A stretch of 64,000 nucleotides of DNA, from contig CP021221.1 of assembly GCA_003999685.1 (NCBI GenBank), forward strand, positions 3,038,001-3,102,000. The letters are read 5' to 3'. This DNA is from Taiwanofungus camphoratus (Eukaryota; Basidiomycota; Agaricomycetes; Polyporales; Taiwanofungaceae). This document shows, piece after piece, positions 1-12,108 of the stretch. The notes beneath the pieces are model-generated. The model did not search any database. It saw only the letters and a program-made list of their open reading frames with translations, and was not told the origin of the DNA. A program made the translations under genes and the position numbers. Position 1 is the stretch's first letter; each line of letters opens with the position of its first letter.

Positions 1-38
1 ACACTGAACTTTTCACCAATACTTGTATTGGCCTGTAG

Positions 39-657
39 GCGAGCGCCTCTATGCGGGTGCACCTTCTCTGCTCGAAAGGGTCGTACCATCCACAGCTCCG
101 GACAAACTCCGTGAAAACTTTCAGCTAGTGGGATACAATCTACCCCCTGGAACTATTGTCGCGACGCAGGCATGGAGCATGCATCGTGATACCGAAGTAT
201 TTCCATTTCCCGAAAGCTTCTCGCCCGAGAGGTGGTTGCCAGTTGAGGGAGTTGAAGGGGAGGATGACAGGTTACTAAGGTAAGGTTCTGGAGTCTTTGG
301 TATCTCAGTAGGAGTGGATTGAGCTTCCCTAATTCGTGACGATATTCCGACCTGCATGAATACTCACCGAGAAACACCGGCAGAATGACGCAGCGTATGA
401 TGCCGTTTGGGCTTGGGACGCGGCTGTGTGCCGGCCGAAACCTGGCGCAAATTGTATTGCGGATTGTTATCGCTGCCATCGTCACCAACTTCGACGTTGC
501 GGCGAATGCTGCAGAGACCAATGAGACGAGCATGACGATGCGCGAAGCCTTCGTGGGTACATTCGTGAACCGTCGTCGTGTGATGATGAACCTTGCTTTC
601 CAGATCATTTTCCCTGCCTCGAAGGAATGCAGACTCAGCTTCCACCCTCGCAAGTAA
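39..657 (+). CDS. Cytochrome P450, C-terminal exons (5' end outside window)
   Basis: Haem-thiolate monooxygenase, C-terminal third only; fungal members are normally ER-anchored and use a P450 reductase. Seen: exons 39-279, 384-552 and 604-657, joined by introns 280-383 (GTAAGG...CAG) and 553-603 (GTGGGT...CAG, 51 nt), all in phase. The first exon has the meander region with the PERW motif (FSPERWLP). The second has the haem-binding loop FGLGTRLCAGRNLA, with the axial Cys and the expected F-G-x-G-x-R-x-C-x-G pattern. The end reads IFPASKECRLSFHPRK then stop, as in fungal P450s. The window opens inside an upstream intron: a branch-point-like CTGAAC lies near position 4 and a TAG acceptor at 36-38. 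No break is seen in the visible part. The substrate cannot be inferred. Confidence 0.9.
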
Positions 658-2393
658 TGATTTACATCGTCCAAACGTTGACATCGTTTGTCTTTGTGCC
701 GTGGCTTCAAGAGATCCCACTTAATGCCTATCGAGTGTTGTCGTTTGGAGTTTCTGAACATTGATGAAGCCCATGTCTCCTTGCTAACTCTGCCCTTGGC
801 TCAAAATATAGGTCTCGTCGTTGTACTTGTTCCATGTGGCCTTGTGCCCCGCCGCCATTATGTTTTTCCATCTTCTTTTGTACAAAAGCTTGGTTTCCAA
901 ATCCTGTACTATAGCGACTCTTAGCCCGTTTCTGTACTCGTCTCCTGTTTGTTGGAACACGCGATCGTGGCGAGCTCGCAAGCTCGGCCGTGATCGTGCC
1001 CTGCCGAGAGCAGGGGGGAGTTATATAAATGATTGATTTTTTATGTATTTACCTCACGCGATTGCCTTCGTTCGCGCCCGTGGACAAACCGCGCCTGCCG
1101 TCGATTTTTTCGCCTGTTATCACACTGTTATATTTACGAATATATCGGAGCTCAATACATGCAGAGCCTCCTCAATGATCAGGCGTTGCTTACACTGACT
1201 CGAAATCCGCACATCATGCAAGCGCGTGACGTCACCACGGTTAAACTGGCGGCGGGATATTTACTTTCATCCATTCTGCGGCCTTCCTAATTTCTAGCAT
1301 GACAATACATATGGAAATTCCGTCTCTTAGAAGACATCATGCACACATGTACGCTTCAATCGCTCTCATTTTAGACTACGCTAATCTCAGCTCAGGAATA
1401 CATATTGTTAAGGTCGGCTGCATGTGTGTAATAGTCTGCTGTAGCAGCGGTGACGCAACCGTCTGGAATATGACAGTTTTCGCTGAATATGATTGTGGGT
1501 TAAATAACCTCAGATAAATATAGACTAGCTGAGTGCTTGCGGGCTTACTGGCGTCACTGTTATGCGACCGCCGTACAGGGAGGGCAAAGCGATTAAACCC
1601 GCTGAACGTCGCATCAAGACAGATTGGACGGTATGGTGCAATGTAGGGGTTTTGCACTATACACTAGCGGACCTCGATGCAATCCGGGGCCACCCCAAAA
1701 GTGAGTAGTGGAACAAGATAGACGGGCCGGCAGGCAGGACTAGTTGCGGATGTGAATTAGGCTACCTGGAAATTCCATAGCCGACAGAATAAGATGAGAC
1801 ATTAGACATGAAGCATGCTCAGTAATCATAGGCAATGATGAACTAGCTCTAGAGCAAGAGGGTAGCTTGGCGGACGGAATAGAGGTGAATGCGGATGACA
1901 GGCAGAAAGGAAAGGGCAGTTCAACGGTGCTTGTCCCCATACACAGAGGCTGCTGCTTGCATGAGCGGTCCTTGGCTAGCGAAAGCTGGCGTTGAATGAC
2001 AGGGTGGTTGAGATGATCATGTTTTCAAGGGAAACCAGTCTCCGTAGAATGCTACAAACAATGGAGGCAAGTAACCTCGAGACGAAGGTGGTCCTCCCAC
2101 ATGACGGCACCGAGACGAAACGGACAAGATCATCGCACTCGGGTAGCCAAGAAATGAAGAATCTGGAAGGAACCAACCCACGAGGTCAGCCCAATGTCTT
2201 CGAAATTCGAGTACTCGTTTCTGTACATTGGCAGTGATTACTCCTTCGGCTACAAGCTAGTTGAACATCAGGATATCTTCAATATCTTGGAAGACCTAGT
2301 CACTTTAACAACACTGGTACTCACCATCACACAGCATTTGTAGAATAAAACGGCATACGAGGATGCTTTCCATACCCCAGCTACGCACGACTT
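658..2393. other. No recognisable gene
   Basis: Only short ORFs without recognisable motifs on either strand. A TATA-like stretch (TTATATAAAT) is near 1021. I see no RNA gene or mobile-element ends. Confidence 0.4.
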
Positions 2394-3330
2394 CTACCTA
2401 CATACGGCCCTACTTCGATCCATAGTGCTCCGCCAGGTCCATGCAATAAACGAGATACTGGGTAAACGGATTGTGTCTCCCGAGAAAGTATCAGCAGCTA
2501 CCAGAATCAGAAGAGTCAGAATTATGCGGGTTTCACATTTACACAATCGAGGAACATGATGCTCCCTTGCTATAATGCCCAGCAATAGAACAAAGAGGAG
2601 TACAGGGTCTGATATTTTGGCTCTTGCACATGACCAACGTCGTAGTATAGCTAGGTAGTGTTTAGTCAGCAATGATATAGAGAAGGCCCAGGCCAGACAA
2701 TTCGGCAGGAGGACAGTAGGAGATTGCAAACTTGTCTAACATTCCATGATTTGGCAAATGATTGATGAGAAGTACGTAGGAGCACCACACAAATGAATTC
2801 AGGGGCAACGCTATGGCAACCAGTGGCGACAACCATGTGTGCGATCCGGCGGTGAAAGCATCGAATCCGGGAAGGAAGTGTACTGAAGCGTCTATAGAGA
2901 ACACGACCAACGACCTGTATTCATGTGATAAGTGGGTAGATTTGGGGTTTTCGTCGGGGGACGTCCGAGCGTCAGGGATATGAGACGGAACAAAGTGCAT
3001 CCGGAGTTGATGGATAACACAGACAAGGCCATCCAGCGGCATGCTGCTATGCGAAATAGACTGCCCGCTGATGTGGACCCAGGAGCCTAGAGCTAAGCTT
3101 TAAGAATAGAAAGTCAACGCATTTGTATTGAGTACGACGTTGCGTTTGCACAAAATCATCCTGCGGCAAATGAAGAAACATAAAACACGCAGAAACGTAC
3201 TCACATGACTGGAGAAAGGTTTGGATCCGCTGCCAGCCGGTAAAGAACAAAAACAAGACCAGAATGCTTCTTGACCGTCTCTACAATTGTCTCGCTGGCT
3301 CCAAACTGGCGCAGAAGATCCAACCTGTCA
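2394..3330 (-). pseudogene. Possible multi-span membrane protein remnant
   Basis: Unrecognised. On the minus strand several hydrophobic stretches follow one another in possible exons. From about 3290 to 3200 a segment ends in LFLFFTGWQRIQTFLQS, directly before a GTGAGTACG donor. From about 2937 to 2662 a second segment contains SLVVFSIDASVHFLP and a longer hydrophobic stretch after a possible ACAG acceptor. A third, VLLFVLLLGII, is near 2590. The spacing suggests a fungal multi-pass membrane protein, but no family motif is clear and the exon chain is not continuous. It could be a decayed gene or chance hydrophobic ORFs. Confidence 0.25.
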
Positions 3331-3676
3331 AAATGTTTGGAACGCGCCTCGGAAGACGTAAGGTCCGAGAACAAGATGTGCGATTACAGCATTAAGCATT
3401 CTGGTCATTGGCGTGCGAAGCGGGGCCTTACTACCGTGCAGCACTTGTCGAACCTCCCGGGTTTCTAGCCCACCACTTCCCCAATCGTCGCAGGCCTTTG
3501 TTCTCTTGCACCGATCCTCTGCCGTTGGCGTCCATTCTCCCACAGCTTGATCGATCCACCAACTTTGCTCCTGTGTCCACCAAACCTGCTTCTAGTGCTT
3601 GTTGTTCTTCTGAAGCGCCGTTTGTCCACAAGGACCCATACACGATGCCAGCAAGACGGCCATATATAAGTAAGCT

Positions 3677-6240
3677 ATGGGCTGCTGCGCCCTGTCGGCA
3701 TCCAATTTTATGTCTCAGTCGCGCGCGCTGAAGGGCGGGGAGGCGTTTGGGGCTCCGCGGCCAGCTCGATCTCAACGATCTCAGCTCAGTGATCAAGGCC
3801 GGATTCAAGTTGACCATCGGACTACAACCCCTGCGATATCCTCGGATCCGACATCGTCCACATTCTCGCCTCCCAACAGCTTTCTCTCTGTTGTCAACTC
3901 CCAAAATGACTATCAGACTGGCGACAAGGCATCATTCAATGCAGGAATCTCAACGACGTCTAGTGTTTTCTCGACGGCCTCGATGAGCAGCAATGGCGTG
4001 CAAGGCGAGAGTCGGTCCGCGTCTGGTAGCAAGGAGTGGAAGGGGCCTTTCTCGGCATTCAAGTTCGATCCCGTTGATGTATCGAAATCGCTCTCCGAGA
4101 TAGCATTCCGTTCCCCTATGTCGATGCTGCCTATACCTCTATTTCCAACCGCAGCACAGTCTCAGCCATCGGTCGCCCTCACTCCTCAGCCTGAAGATGC
4201 AAAACTCGGCTCTAGTTCTTCGTCTATGACCGCGACTTCTCCAGATGGTCCTTCTCCAGTGACCGATCATCTTAATGGCGGGATTCACCCGCGAAGAGTG
4301 GAGGTTATAGAAAATGGGTACGACCGCCAGTGATCCATATCACTAATCATGCGGTGCTGACGGGTAATCCCCAGAATCAAATCATACGACTGGATGGAGA
4401 TGCTTCACTTGGACGGCAGTATCTACTACTGGGATCAGAAACGGCGGGTCGTAACCCCGGATGATATCCGGCAGTCGGACATTCGCAATGCCTTGGTTAT
4501 GGCCGTAAATAACCTACGGTTGCACATGTACTATTCTGGGCAGGCTCCCGGGAAGTACATGACAGGCGAAGAAGACCTTATAGTAAAAGGCGCGGGCACC
4601 CCGTCGGGTCCGATGATGTTCTTTCTGAACCATGAAAAGTGCTGGTATATAGAGCCGATTTGGCGTGGTACTCTAGACATCATGCAGGAGTTTTCCTTTC
4701 CTTCTGGAGGCATCAGAAAAACGTACAGGCCATTCGACCTCCGCCTAGAGGAGAGAACTGGACGGTATTGGTCAGAGCTGGAATCCTTTCCGATGCATCT
4801 ACCTCGCTTGTCCTCTGTCGCGGAGGCAGAGTTCTTGGGCGCTCTTACTTACGGTGCAAATGGTGCGTTCGTCATGGACTATGTTCTATCTAGACCAACC
4901 ATTCGCACTAGAGCGCATACTGCAGTGGACGGAAACGCCTTTCCCCCTTAGCGAGCACCAGGCCGAGCGCCTGATGCAGGTCTACCGAGATACCACAGGT
5001 GAGCATTGCCACCCTCGCACTACCACGCGGCTGACGTAGCGCATCGCACGGGCTAGACGCAACAGCCGATGGGCGGCTGATGGCCCCGGCGCAGGCATGG
5101 CTGATCGCGCGCACGATGAAGAGGATCGAGGTGAGCCGGCGGGAGTCGAAGCACGGCACGCGCGACGCGCAGCTGTACCGCCCCGTGGTGGTCGCGCCGC
5201 CCACCTGGCGCGTGAAGGCGGCGGACTTGGCGCTCGCGCCTGTGCTGTTCGGCGTGCAGCGGATGTACCGCGTGCGGCTGGAGGGCGTGCGCGTCAAGGG
5301 CGTGATGTACGAGCCTGACCTCAGGGACCTGTTTGAGAACTTTTTAGCGGAGTGGTCTGGTGGGTGTCGTGTTGTCGCACGCTTGACAAATGGACGAGGC
5401 TGATGTATTGTTTCTAGATTCCAACCTATTGGTAAGGACACTTTGGTTGGACAATGCGGCGATACTGACGTATGTCCCTCCTAAAGGCCACTGTCTTCAT
5501 CGGGTACGTCCAGAGATTGTTCCTGCCTAACATATATAATGACTATGTTATGCGGATAGAGCGAACATAGGTTTTTTAGCTATCGCTGTAAGTTCATCAG
5601 TCGCTCAGAAGATTCTGCATCTGATGGATGCGAGTAGGACATTACGAGCATGCAACGGACTGCGCTGTTGGCCTCTTCCGTTTTCGCGGTTACAAGTGTT
5701 GTCTCCGGCGTGCATCATGTGTGGCAGCATAGAACAAAAGTAGATGCCAGCCCAGAAGAAGCAGTACGTTGGTATAGTCACTGCTCTCACTACGACGTAT
5801 CCTGACCAGTGCTACAGCAAGAGTACATGAGCGACGAAGAGTCCACGGGGAAGGATGAGCACCTTGAGGTCATGGCGTGCTTCCTCTCGATTCCCGTGGC
5901 GGCGCTGCTGTGGTCGATCCTGAGCTTCACAATCGCGCTTGGCGCATTCTGCATACAGAACACGGACGTGCAGGGCAAGGTGCTGCTTGCGGTGGCTCTG
6001 GGCATCGTTGGCTTGCTCAGCTTGGCGACGCTGCTGTTCTTCTGGCACATCTGGCGCGGCCCGCGGAGAGTAGAGATTGGGGACCAGGAGGTGCAGGTTG
6101 AGAACGCTAGGGGCTGGGTGGATGCTTTCCGGCGGCTGTTTAGAGAGGCGCGAGACATTGTTCGCGGTAGGAAGAGCGATGAGGAGAGCGATTGGGTGGA
6201 CACTCGTTCCGGTAAGCGTGCTCGTGTGGCGAGGGGTTGA
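3677..6240 (+). CDS. Agaricomycete membrane protein with WW-like segment
   Basis: Member of a mushroom-specific family, as I recall it, that has a WW-like fold near the middle and membrane spans at the C-terminus; function unknown. Supported exons: about 3677-4317 (start uncertain, Ser/Thr-rich low-complexity N-terminus), 4375-4853, 4894-4998, 5066-5359, 5418-5431, 5487-5503, 5560-5587, 5638 to about 5738, and 5810-6240. Phase is kept through the first eight; the junction into the last exon is unresolved. Exon 2 reads LHLDGSIYYWDQKRRVVT, WW-like although only one Trp is obvious. Hydrophobic spans: GANIGFLAIA (exons 6-7), LLASSVFAVTSVVSGV (exon 8), and two in the last exon (VAALLWSILSFTIALGAF; VLLAVALGIVGLLSLATLLF). 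The C-tail is basic and acidic. Three exons are only 14, 17 and 28 nt. Confidence 0.6.
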
Positions 6241-6599
6241 TATAAATGTGGGGATCATGGGGCCAAGGATTCTTAATTATTGATACCACTCTAGTAATAC
6301 ACTGTATTTCGGTCTGTACTAGATATCATGAGTTGTCTAGAAAGCTCGTACTGATCAGGTAAGGAGTTTGTACTGGCAGATCATGTTGACATTGAAGGTG
6401 AAGCTCTTAGCTGAATGCTGTTTGTAGAACGCAGGCTTTCACAAAAGGTAGTGTCTGAGAAGACGAGATACAGATTTTCACGACCTATCATGATTCATGG
6501 AGCATATCTACATGATGCCAGCATGTGTACAATCATTAACAGGCCAGCCTGTCGATCACAGGGTGCAGACAATCTAAGAAATACTATCATCGCTTATCA
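6241..6599. other. No recognisable gene
   Basis: Downstream region of the membrane-protein gene. Only short ORFs are present and no motif is seen. The right part (from about 6545) begins to match 8870-8940. Confidence 0.35.
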
Positions 6600-7320
6600 A
6601 GCTCAGAGCCAGCCGTGAACGAAAGGTATGTTGAGGTACGCATAGGGAAGATTTTGGTCATCATGCGGCCTCATCACTTGCAAGATCGGCTGGTAGCTCT
6701 CCTTCGAAACATGACGGAGCTCAACGAGGAGGAGGTTGTTAACGGTAATATAACCATCTCCGACTCTCCACTTATTGTCGGCGAATCTCCGTGACGCATT
6801 TTCCTAGGATAATTGTCAAAACTCATAATCCCCAAAGTTATCATTCATACTCGCCTTGATGAATGTCTCGACTTCCTCAGCAATTTTAGTTGCAAGCTCA
6901 CCGATGGTTATGCCTGCTCTAAAATTGACCTGACGTTTGTAGTCAAGATGCTGACCCTCCGGACTTGGCCACTGTTGTGCGTGCCCGTCAAACATATTAT
7001 TCCACACCACAACAAACATCGTACCAGCAAGCGTATCGACGGCTTTGATCTCGGCGCATCAGGGAACGCGGGCTCGTTCCACCGCTCGAGGCCTCTATAA
7101 TTTCGATCCAATGCATGTTGAAGGGGAATGTACGACCCATTCAAGGAAAACGTAATTGGAGGCCGCGGTACGAAATCTGCTCTGCTTTCGTATGTACGCT
7201 GCGGCACCTCAGGGTACTTCAAAAGCAATAAGGCCGCGAACACGGACAAGACGATGAGAGAGGATCGCATACCTGGAAAACCCTCGCCAAGGCCGAGTCC
7301 ATGGGTGACCTGTCTTGAAT
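6600..7320 (-). pseudogene. Unrecognised gene remnant, minus strand
   Basis: Three coding-like pieces lie in order on the minus strand. The first is an N-terminal stretch with a membrane span (SLIVLSVFAALLLLKYPE, about 7270-7215) followed by SLNGSYIPLQHALDRNY. The second is a middle piece with FVVVWNNMFDGHAQQWPS (about 7020-6960) and an amphipathic helix-like tail. The third is a C-terminal piece containing DGYITVNNLLLVELRHVSK (about 6765-6710) that ends in a stop near 6616. The pieces are in different frames and I could not place clean introns between all of them, so this is either a multi-exon gene or a decayed one. The last piece recurs in altered form at 8880-8940, pointing to local duplication. 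Family not recognised. Confidence 0.35.
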
Positions 7321-7785
7321 GAAATACTTGAAAGAAGATAAAAGAAGTTCGTTAACCCGCTGGCGAGCGATGTGCTGCTTTTTGAGAGTGGCACAGCGGT
7401 GTATGTGCCGACCAAGGCTTCTTATAAGACATTGAAAATACTCATAGCTATCCGTTTGCTTCGCATCGTTTGTAGGCAGTCAACGGATGTTGGGAACCCA
7501 TACTCCGGCGTCATAGCTATCCATGATTGATATCTAGCGGGCCCTCGCGCTAACAGACGACGGTCCTCGCGGAAATTGTCCCTCCATCTGATAGCTATGA
7601 AGGTAGTCGGTCGTCAGCGGTCAGGTGCGAGCTTGATAGGGCCTTGTCTAAACTCTATGTGGGCAATCGCACGTCGTGGCGCGTCTAGCTCGAGACGCTG
7701 TCTGAATGGTCAGAAAAGCGATGTATACCCAACCACGTTTTCAATCTTCGGACACCTACCAACATACGATATCCCGCGCTCTTGA

Positions 7786-8512
7786 CGTATAGCTCCATCT
7801 TCTATCCAGTTATCCATTGCGGCCGCTGCATCATGGTGAGTTTCCTCCGGATGTCAGAAAACCGGTAGCGGATACCGCGGATTGTAACCAAGAGCATTCT
7901 GTCCGCTGACCGATCGTTTGTCTAGAACCGTTGTAATACCTTTACTAGACCTTGCGTGATATGTTATCAGCTTGAGTACAAGGGTGAAAACGAAGGTTGA
8001 GGGCGTGAGGGCGAAGATGACATACATACCGGAATGCAGTTCACATCGACCAGCGCTCGTTTTAACTTTTAAATGCGATATGCATGTCAAGACTTATTTG
8101 TTGTGCAATGTGTTAGAAACTCAAATCCCAGACTCAAAGAGGCTGACCTGCCTGTAAACATGTTTCTCTGCGAGTACATCGGGGTGAGAGGGAACATGCA
8201 TTTCGGGCGTGAAAGGAAGGACGCAAATATATATCATGTTTGGTTCGTCATCGCCACTTGGGCTGTACACTGAGGCTAGCCACAACGAACTTTGGAACCT
8301 TGTAACACAATAGATGGGTCCATAATAGGTGGCAAAGGTTGCAATCATGATCTGCTCATGAGTTCGGTGAGCCACGGCCAGCTGACTTTGGATGGTAGTT
8401 GAAGACATCCAGTGTAGAAATTCTCAACGCACTTGAATGCCTCCCTCACTGATTGTTGTAATCTGGATCGGACGATGAACGTACTGCTTGCAGAACATAG
8501 TTTTGGGGGTGC
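7786..8512. repeat. Duplicated unit A
   Basis: This stretch matches, with many substitutions, 10247-10641, then 11971-12108, then 46522-46740. Unit B is therefore the same segment split by two MITEs and by the 34-kb nested LINE. Shared landmarks are the stretch ATTCTGTCCGCTGACCGATC (7898 and 10359), the stretch around TATATATCATGTTTG (8227 and 12005), and GATTGTTGTAATCTG (8451 and 46656). Minus-strand ORFs in it (8090-7854, 8408-8121) have coding-like text with a hydrophobic segment (IFALTPSTFVFTLVLKL), so the unit may descend from an unrecognised gene. Confidence 0.6.
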
Positions 8513-8704
8513 ACCGACAACCACAACGTCTACGCCTTTAGGACCACGAGGTTTGCTGTAAGTGGTCTACTCGCTAGCGCCATTGCTTTTTGGGACCATT
8601 GATCAACGTTCACCGTGTAAGCGTCGCACAACGTACGCGATTACCATAAATGGGATCTACATAACCGCATGATCTCGATCCTCAAACCACAACACTAATC
8701 ACTC

Positions 8705-8940
8705 CTTATGAGACATAGATATCCTTTTACTCCGCATGGTTTGCAGACAGTCAACGGATATCAATAACAACGCATAGACCAACGTCATATCTGTCCATAA
8801 TCGACACCTAGCAGAATCTCCGCGACAACGGACGGGCCTCGCGGAACTTGTCGATCACCGGGTGCAGAAAGCTGCTATCAGTGAAAATGAAGCTCTGAGC
8901 CAGCCACGAGCGAAAGGTATGTCGAAGCATATCCAAGGAA
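8705..8940. repeat. Degenerate duplicate of 7430-7560 and 6550-6660
   Basis: 8705-8840 resembles 7430-7560 (shared core CAGTCAACGGAT, then a CTAGC..CTCGCG stretch). 8870-8940 resembles 6550-6660 (GAGCCAGCC..GAACGAAAGGTATGT-like). The order of blocks indicates tandem duplication with later loss. No intact gene. Confidence 0.45.
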
Positions 8941-10013
8941 GGGTTTAGTCGCTCAGGCCAAATGTGATTGAAGGCTATGTATGAAATCTTTCTGCTCTTG
9001 TAGTACAGTTCAGCTTAGGATTACATACAATTTCATAGGAGCAGGTTTGGAATGACAAGGCGTTGACAACGGATTTGCGCACTTGATGCTGATGGGTGGC
9101 AATCAAGCTGTCGTCTGAGCGTCACAGGCATGATGCCACTCGATATGAACTATGACAATATGACAAGAAGCTCACACGGAAGGCACTCTGCGCGTTGTCT
9201 ACTCTGCTTGTTGAGCATGCTTGATACGCTGCTTTGTGTGGCGATTGGTTGCAATGCGTTCTTGTTCAGTTATTTCTCGATGTTGTTCTGGATCTCGGTC
9301 AGGACGCTGCGGGTCCAGCCATTGACTCGCCAGAGACGCAAAATGCCGACTGATCCCTTGGAAGTGGTGAGACTGTCTTCGAGTGCGCGGTCAAAAGCGC
9401 CCGAGCCCTTGTCCGCTGTGTCGTTGATGTGCTTCACGAGGTCCTCCACACGCTTGGCGAGACTGGCAGTACGTTCCTCGGTGTCTCTGACTTTCTCTTC
9501 ATTGTGAAGTATGGGCGCCATCATAAGGGGCACATTTATCTAGCTCGCGCCAGCGGTGAAACCATGCGATACGTATGAGTGGTGGCTGTTCTGCAACGCA
9601 AATTGTATGGCTTTGCAGCTCATCGGTCTCTGTGACACGTTAGAGGCTAGCTGATGTTCTCCAATAGCACATGGAGAGAATTGTCGGTGGACAGGCACAC
9701 GTGCAGACTGCCCAGGCGTGCCTTTGCCTCGATATTGCCAGTGTATGCAATACAGGCTGCCTTCAATTGAGATTCTGTGCTACTGGCTCCCAATAGCTGT
9801 ATGGCATGGGACCAGATGATATGGTAGGGGTGTGGGATAATGGGCGTAGCTGAGACCGAACGCACCGTTGCACGGACCAAACCTTCATCCTGATACCGGA
9901 GGAATTGCGTGTGTCTCGCAACCAGTACAATGACAGAGGTGGATGGAAGGTGGCATTACGGCAATGTCAGACTCGGAGACTCGCCTCCAGGATGGAGTCA
10001 TTGGTTTCGTTTG
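8941..10013. other. Unrecognised region with a coiled-coil-like ORF piece
   Basis: The minus-strand piece at about 9533-9270 reads like real protein (EERTASLAKRVEDLVKHIND, heptad-like), but it has no start, partner exon or family match that I can recognise. The rest shows nothing identifiable. Confidence 0.3.
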
Positions 10014-10246
10014 GGCGTACTCATTGGCGTATTGTGGAATGGCTGTGGCCAAGGGAAGATCAATCCGAGCGGTTGAATGAAATGAACGACGAGGAGAAGA
10101 TCCACCCACGGGCGGAATAAAAGTCATGAAGCAAGGCGCCATCGACAAAGCTCGACAGATGAAGGGGGAGTACGTCATGTGCACGCCAATATGAGGCAGG
10201 ACGCGTCGTGTCGCTGCGATCTTGTTTTGTGTGCGCGCATTGATTG
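10014..10246. repeat. Repeat d, copy 1
   Basis: Matches 46846-47010, sharing GCAGGACGCGTCGTG and the TGCACGCCAATATGAG stretch and ending at TCGCTGCGATCTTGTTTT. In the second copy this sequence lies just upstream of the alpha/beta-hydrolase start, so copy 1 may be an orphaned duplicate of that promoter region. Confidence 0.55.
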
Positions 10247-10641
10247 GCGTGAAGCTCCACCTTATATCCGGCTACCCATTGTGGTCACTGCAGCATGCTG
10301 AGGCGCCTTCGGATGTCAGAAAAACGGTAGTGAATGCCGTGGATTGTACCCAACAACATTCTGTCCGCTGACCGATCGCTTGTTTGGAGCCGGTGGGGCT
10401 CCTTTACTAAACCTTGCGTGATATATTATTAGCTCGAGCACGATGGAATACGAACGTTCCGGGTATGAGGGCGGAGACGACGCACACACCAGAATGTAGT
10501 TCACATCACTTCAACTTTGATCCGATAAGCATGCCAAGACGTATTTCTTGTGCAATGTGCTAGGACTTGGATCCCAGATTCGGAATCGGACCTGCCTGTT
10601 GTGATGCTTCTTGCGAGTGATTGGGGCGAGAGAGAATACTG
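10247..10641. repeat. Duplicated unit B, first part
   Basis: Left part of unit B, homologous to unit A from 7786. It is interrupted at a TA dinucleotide (10642-10643) by the MITE pair and resumes at 11971. Confidence 0.55.
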
Positions 10642-10643
10642 TA

Positions 10644-11368
10644 CTATGGTTTTACTAGCTTTGTAAAATGAACAGGCTTTGCAAAATAGTCTCCTGAGCA
10701 CAACCCTCACCAAACCTAAAGGAACTTGTTGGATATATGTATCTAGCAATACTCTATTGTACTATCAACTTAAAGTATAAAACCATTCACTGTAGCCATC
10801 TTACGAGACACAAATGCATTGTTGTGAGTCTCAGATAAGGCCATGTATGATGAGCAGATCTAGTCTGATCCTGTCCATGGTTCTTCCTAAAAATTTCAGT
10901 GCATCAGGGCTTCATTCCTTTCATTCAGGCCCTCCACTGAGTGAAATATTAAATTAGCTCTTTTTCATGTAGAAAGCAGGACATTGTGCAAGAGTGACAA
11001 ACGACAGCCACATTGCTCAGAAAGGGAATCACGCTAGATAACTCCGATTTGGCCAGTGGCGGCAGCAGCACTAACTGAAAGCTATTGTGTTTGCAAAGGT
11101 TGAACTGCCGAAGAAGCCGAGAATTGGCCGTGCGCCGGCATACCGTGACACAGTGTGACAAAATTTTGCAATATGTGTTAGACATTCCCTTTTTTTATTG
11201 GCACCACTCTGCCTCCTCCCTATCCTCATTTTTTCAACATGTTAGCAGATAGAATCGTAGTGAGGACCTTCGGCCATGCATTGCTGAAATTCTGAGACCA
11301 GCACATGATGTTGTTGTGAAGTTATTCAAAAATTCGCTGAAAATTTTTCAAAGCTAGTAAAACCATAG
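10644..11368. mobile_element. MITE-like DNA element M2, TA target site
   Basis: About 725 bp with perfect 20-bp terminal inverted repeats starting CTATGGTTTTACTAGC. The left end follows TA (10642-10643) and the right end precedes TA (11369-11370). It has no transposase-like ORF, so it is non-autonomous. The TA duplication is typical of Tc1/mariner-type elements. Its right TA is also the left TA of the next element. Confidence 0.75.
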
Positions 11369-11370
11369 TA

Positions 11371-11968
11371 CTGGCATGACCATAGGTTCAGTCACATGTC
11401 ACAGGCCCCCTTGAACTGGGCAGTTAGTTCAAATGTCACGTGTCCCAAGGGGGTCTGAACTGGGGTCCAAACCATTGGTCACACAGGCAAAAAACACTGG
11501 CTGTTCAGCCTTCAGTTGAGACTCAAAACAGCTTGTAAACTCTAGTGGTGTCCTATAGAAGTAACAGATAAGACAATTGTAATGAAAACTACTGTAATTT
11601 TTTGTCTTTTTGCAGGTGGCTTGGATGTCTTTTGGAGCCTGTTTGCAAACAGTTTTGCAAAGGCTTCCAGCTCCTTAATGACATTACACAGATATACCAA
11701 GAATGCTGCTCACTCACCTTGATCTATAGTTGCATTTCAGGTACCAAAGTCATGCTTGGCGGCAGAGAGTAAGTCTGTATTGTTCAAGTGTGGCTTGTAA
11801 ATTACTATATATGTAAGTTGGGTCTTATGATTTATGCTGTTTTTCTCCACATTGCGATAAGTGACCTGAACTAAGGGCTCTGTTCTGCGTCACATGGGCC
11901 CTTGAACTAGAAAAAATGTGGTTCAAGGGTGTCACACATCACACTGGCTGAACCTATGGTCATGCCAG
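11371..11968. mobile_element. MITE-like DNA element M1, TA target site
   Basis: About 598 bp with terminal inverted repeats starting CTGGCATGACCATAGGTT (at least 21 bp, perfect), flanked by TA at 11369-11370 and 11969-11970. Subterminal parts hold further inverted repeats built on CCCTTGAACT. It has no transposase ORF. It directly abuts M2. Together they explain the 1.33-kb gap in the alignment of unit B to unit A. Confidence 0.8.
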
Positions 11969-11970
11969 TA

Positions 11971-12108
11971 CAGTATGCTGCTCAGATGAGGAAGGGGAAG
12001 CAGTATATATCATGTTTGATCCGTCATCGCCACCTGGGCTGTGTGAACCGAGGGTAGCCACAGCGATCTTTGAAATCTTGTAAGACCAGTAGATGTGTCG
12101 ATGATAAG
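11971..12108. repeat. Duplicated unit B, middle part, ending in LINE-2 target site
   Basis: Continues the match to unit A (8216-8330). It ends with GTCGATGATAAG (12097-12108), the left copy of the LINE-2 target duplication. The right copy is GTCGACGATAAG (46522-46533). Confidence 0.65.

Noticed and set aside
3431-3904. 157-residue minus ORF before the WW-like gene
   Set aside because: Arg-rich antisense text with no motif, overlapping the likely 5' region of the plus-strand gene.
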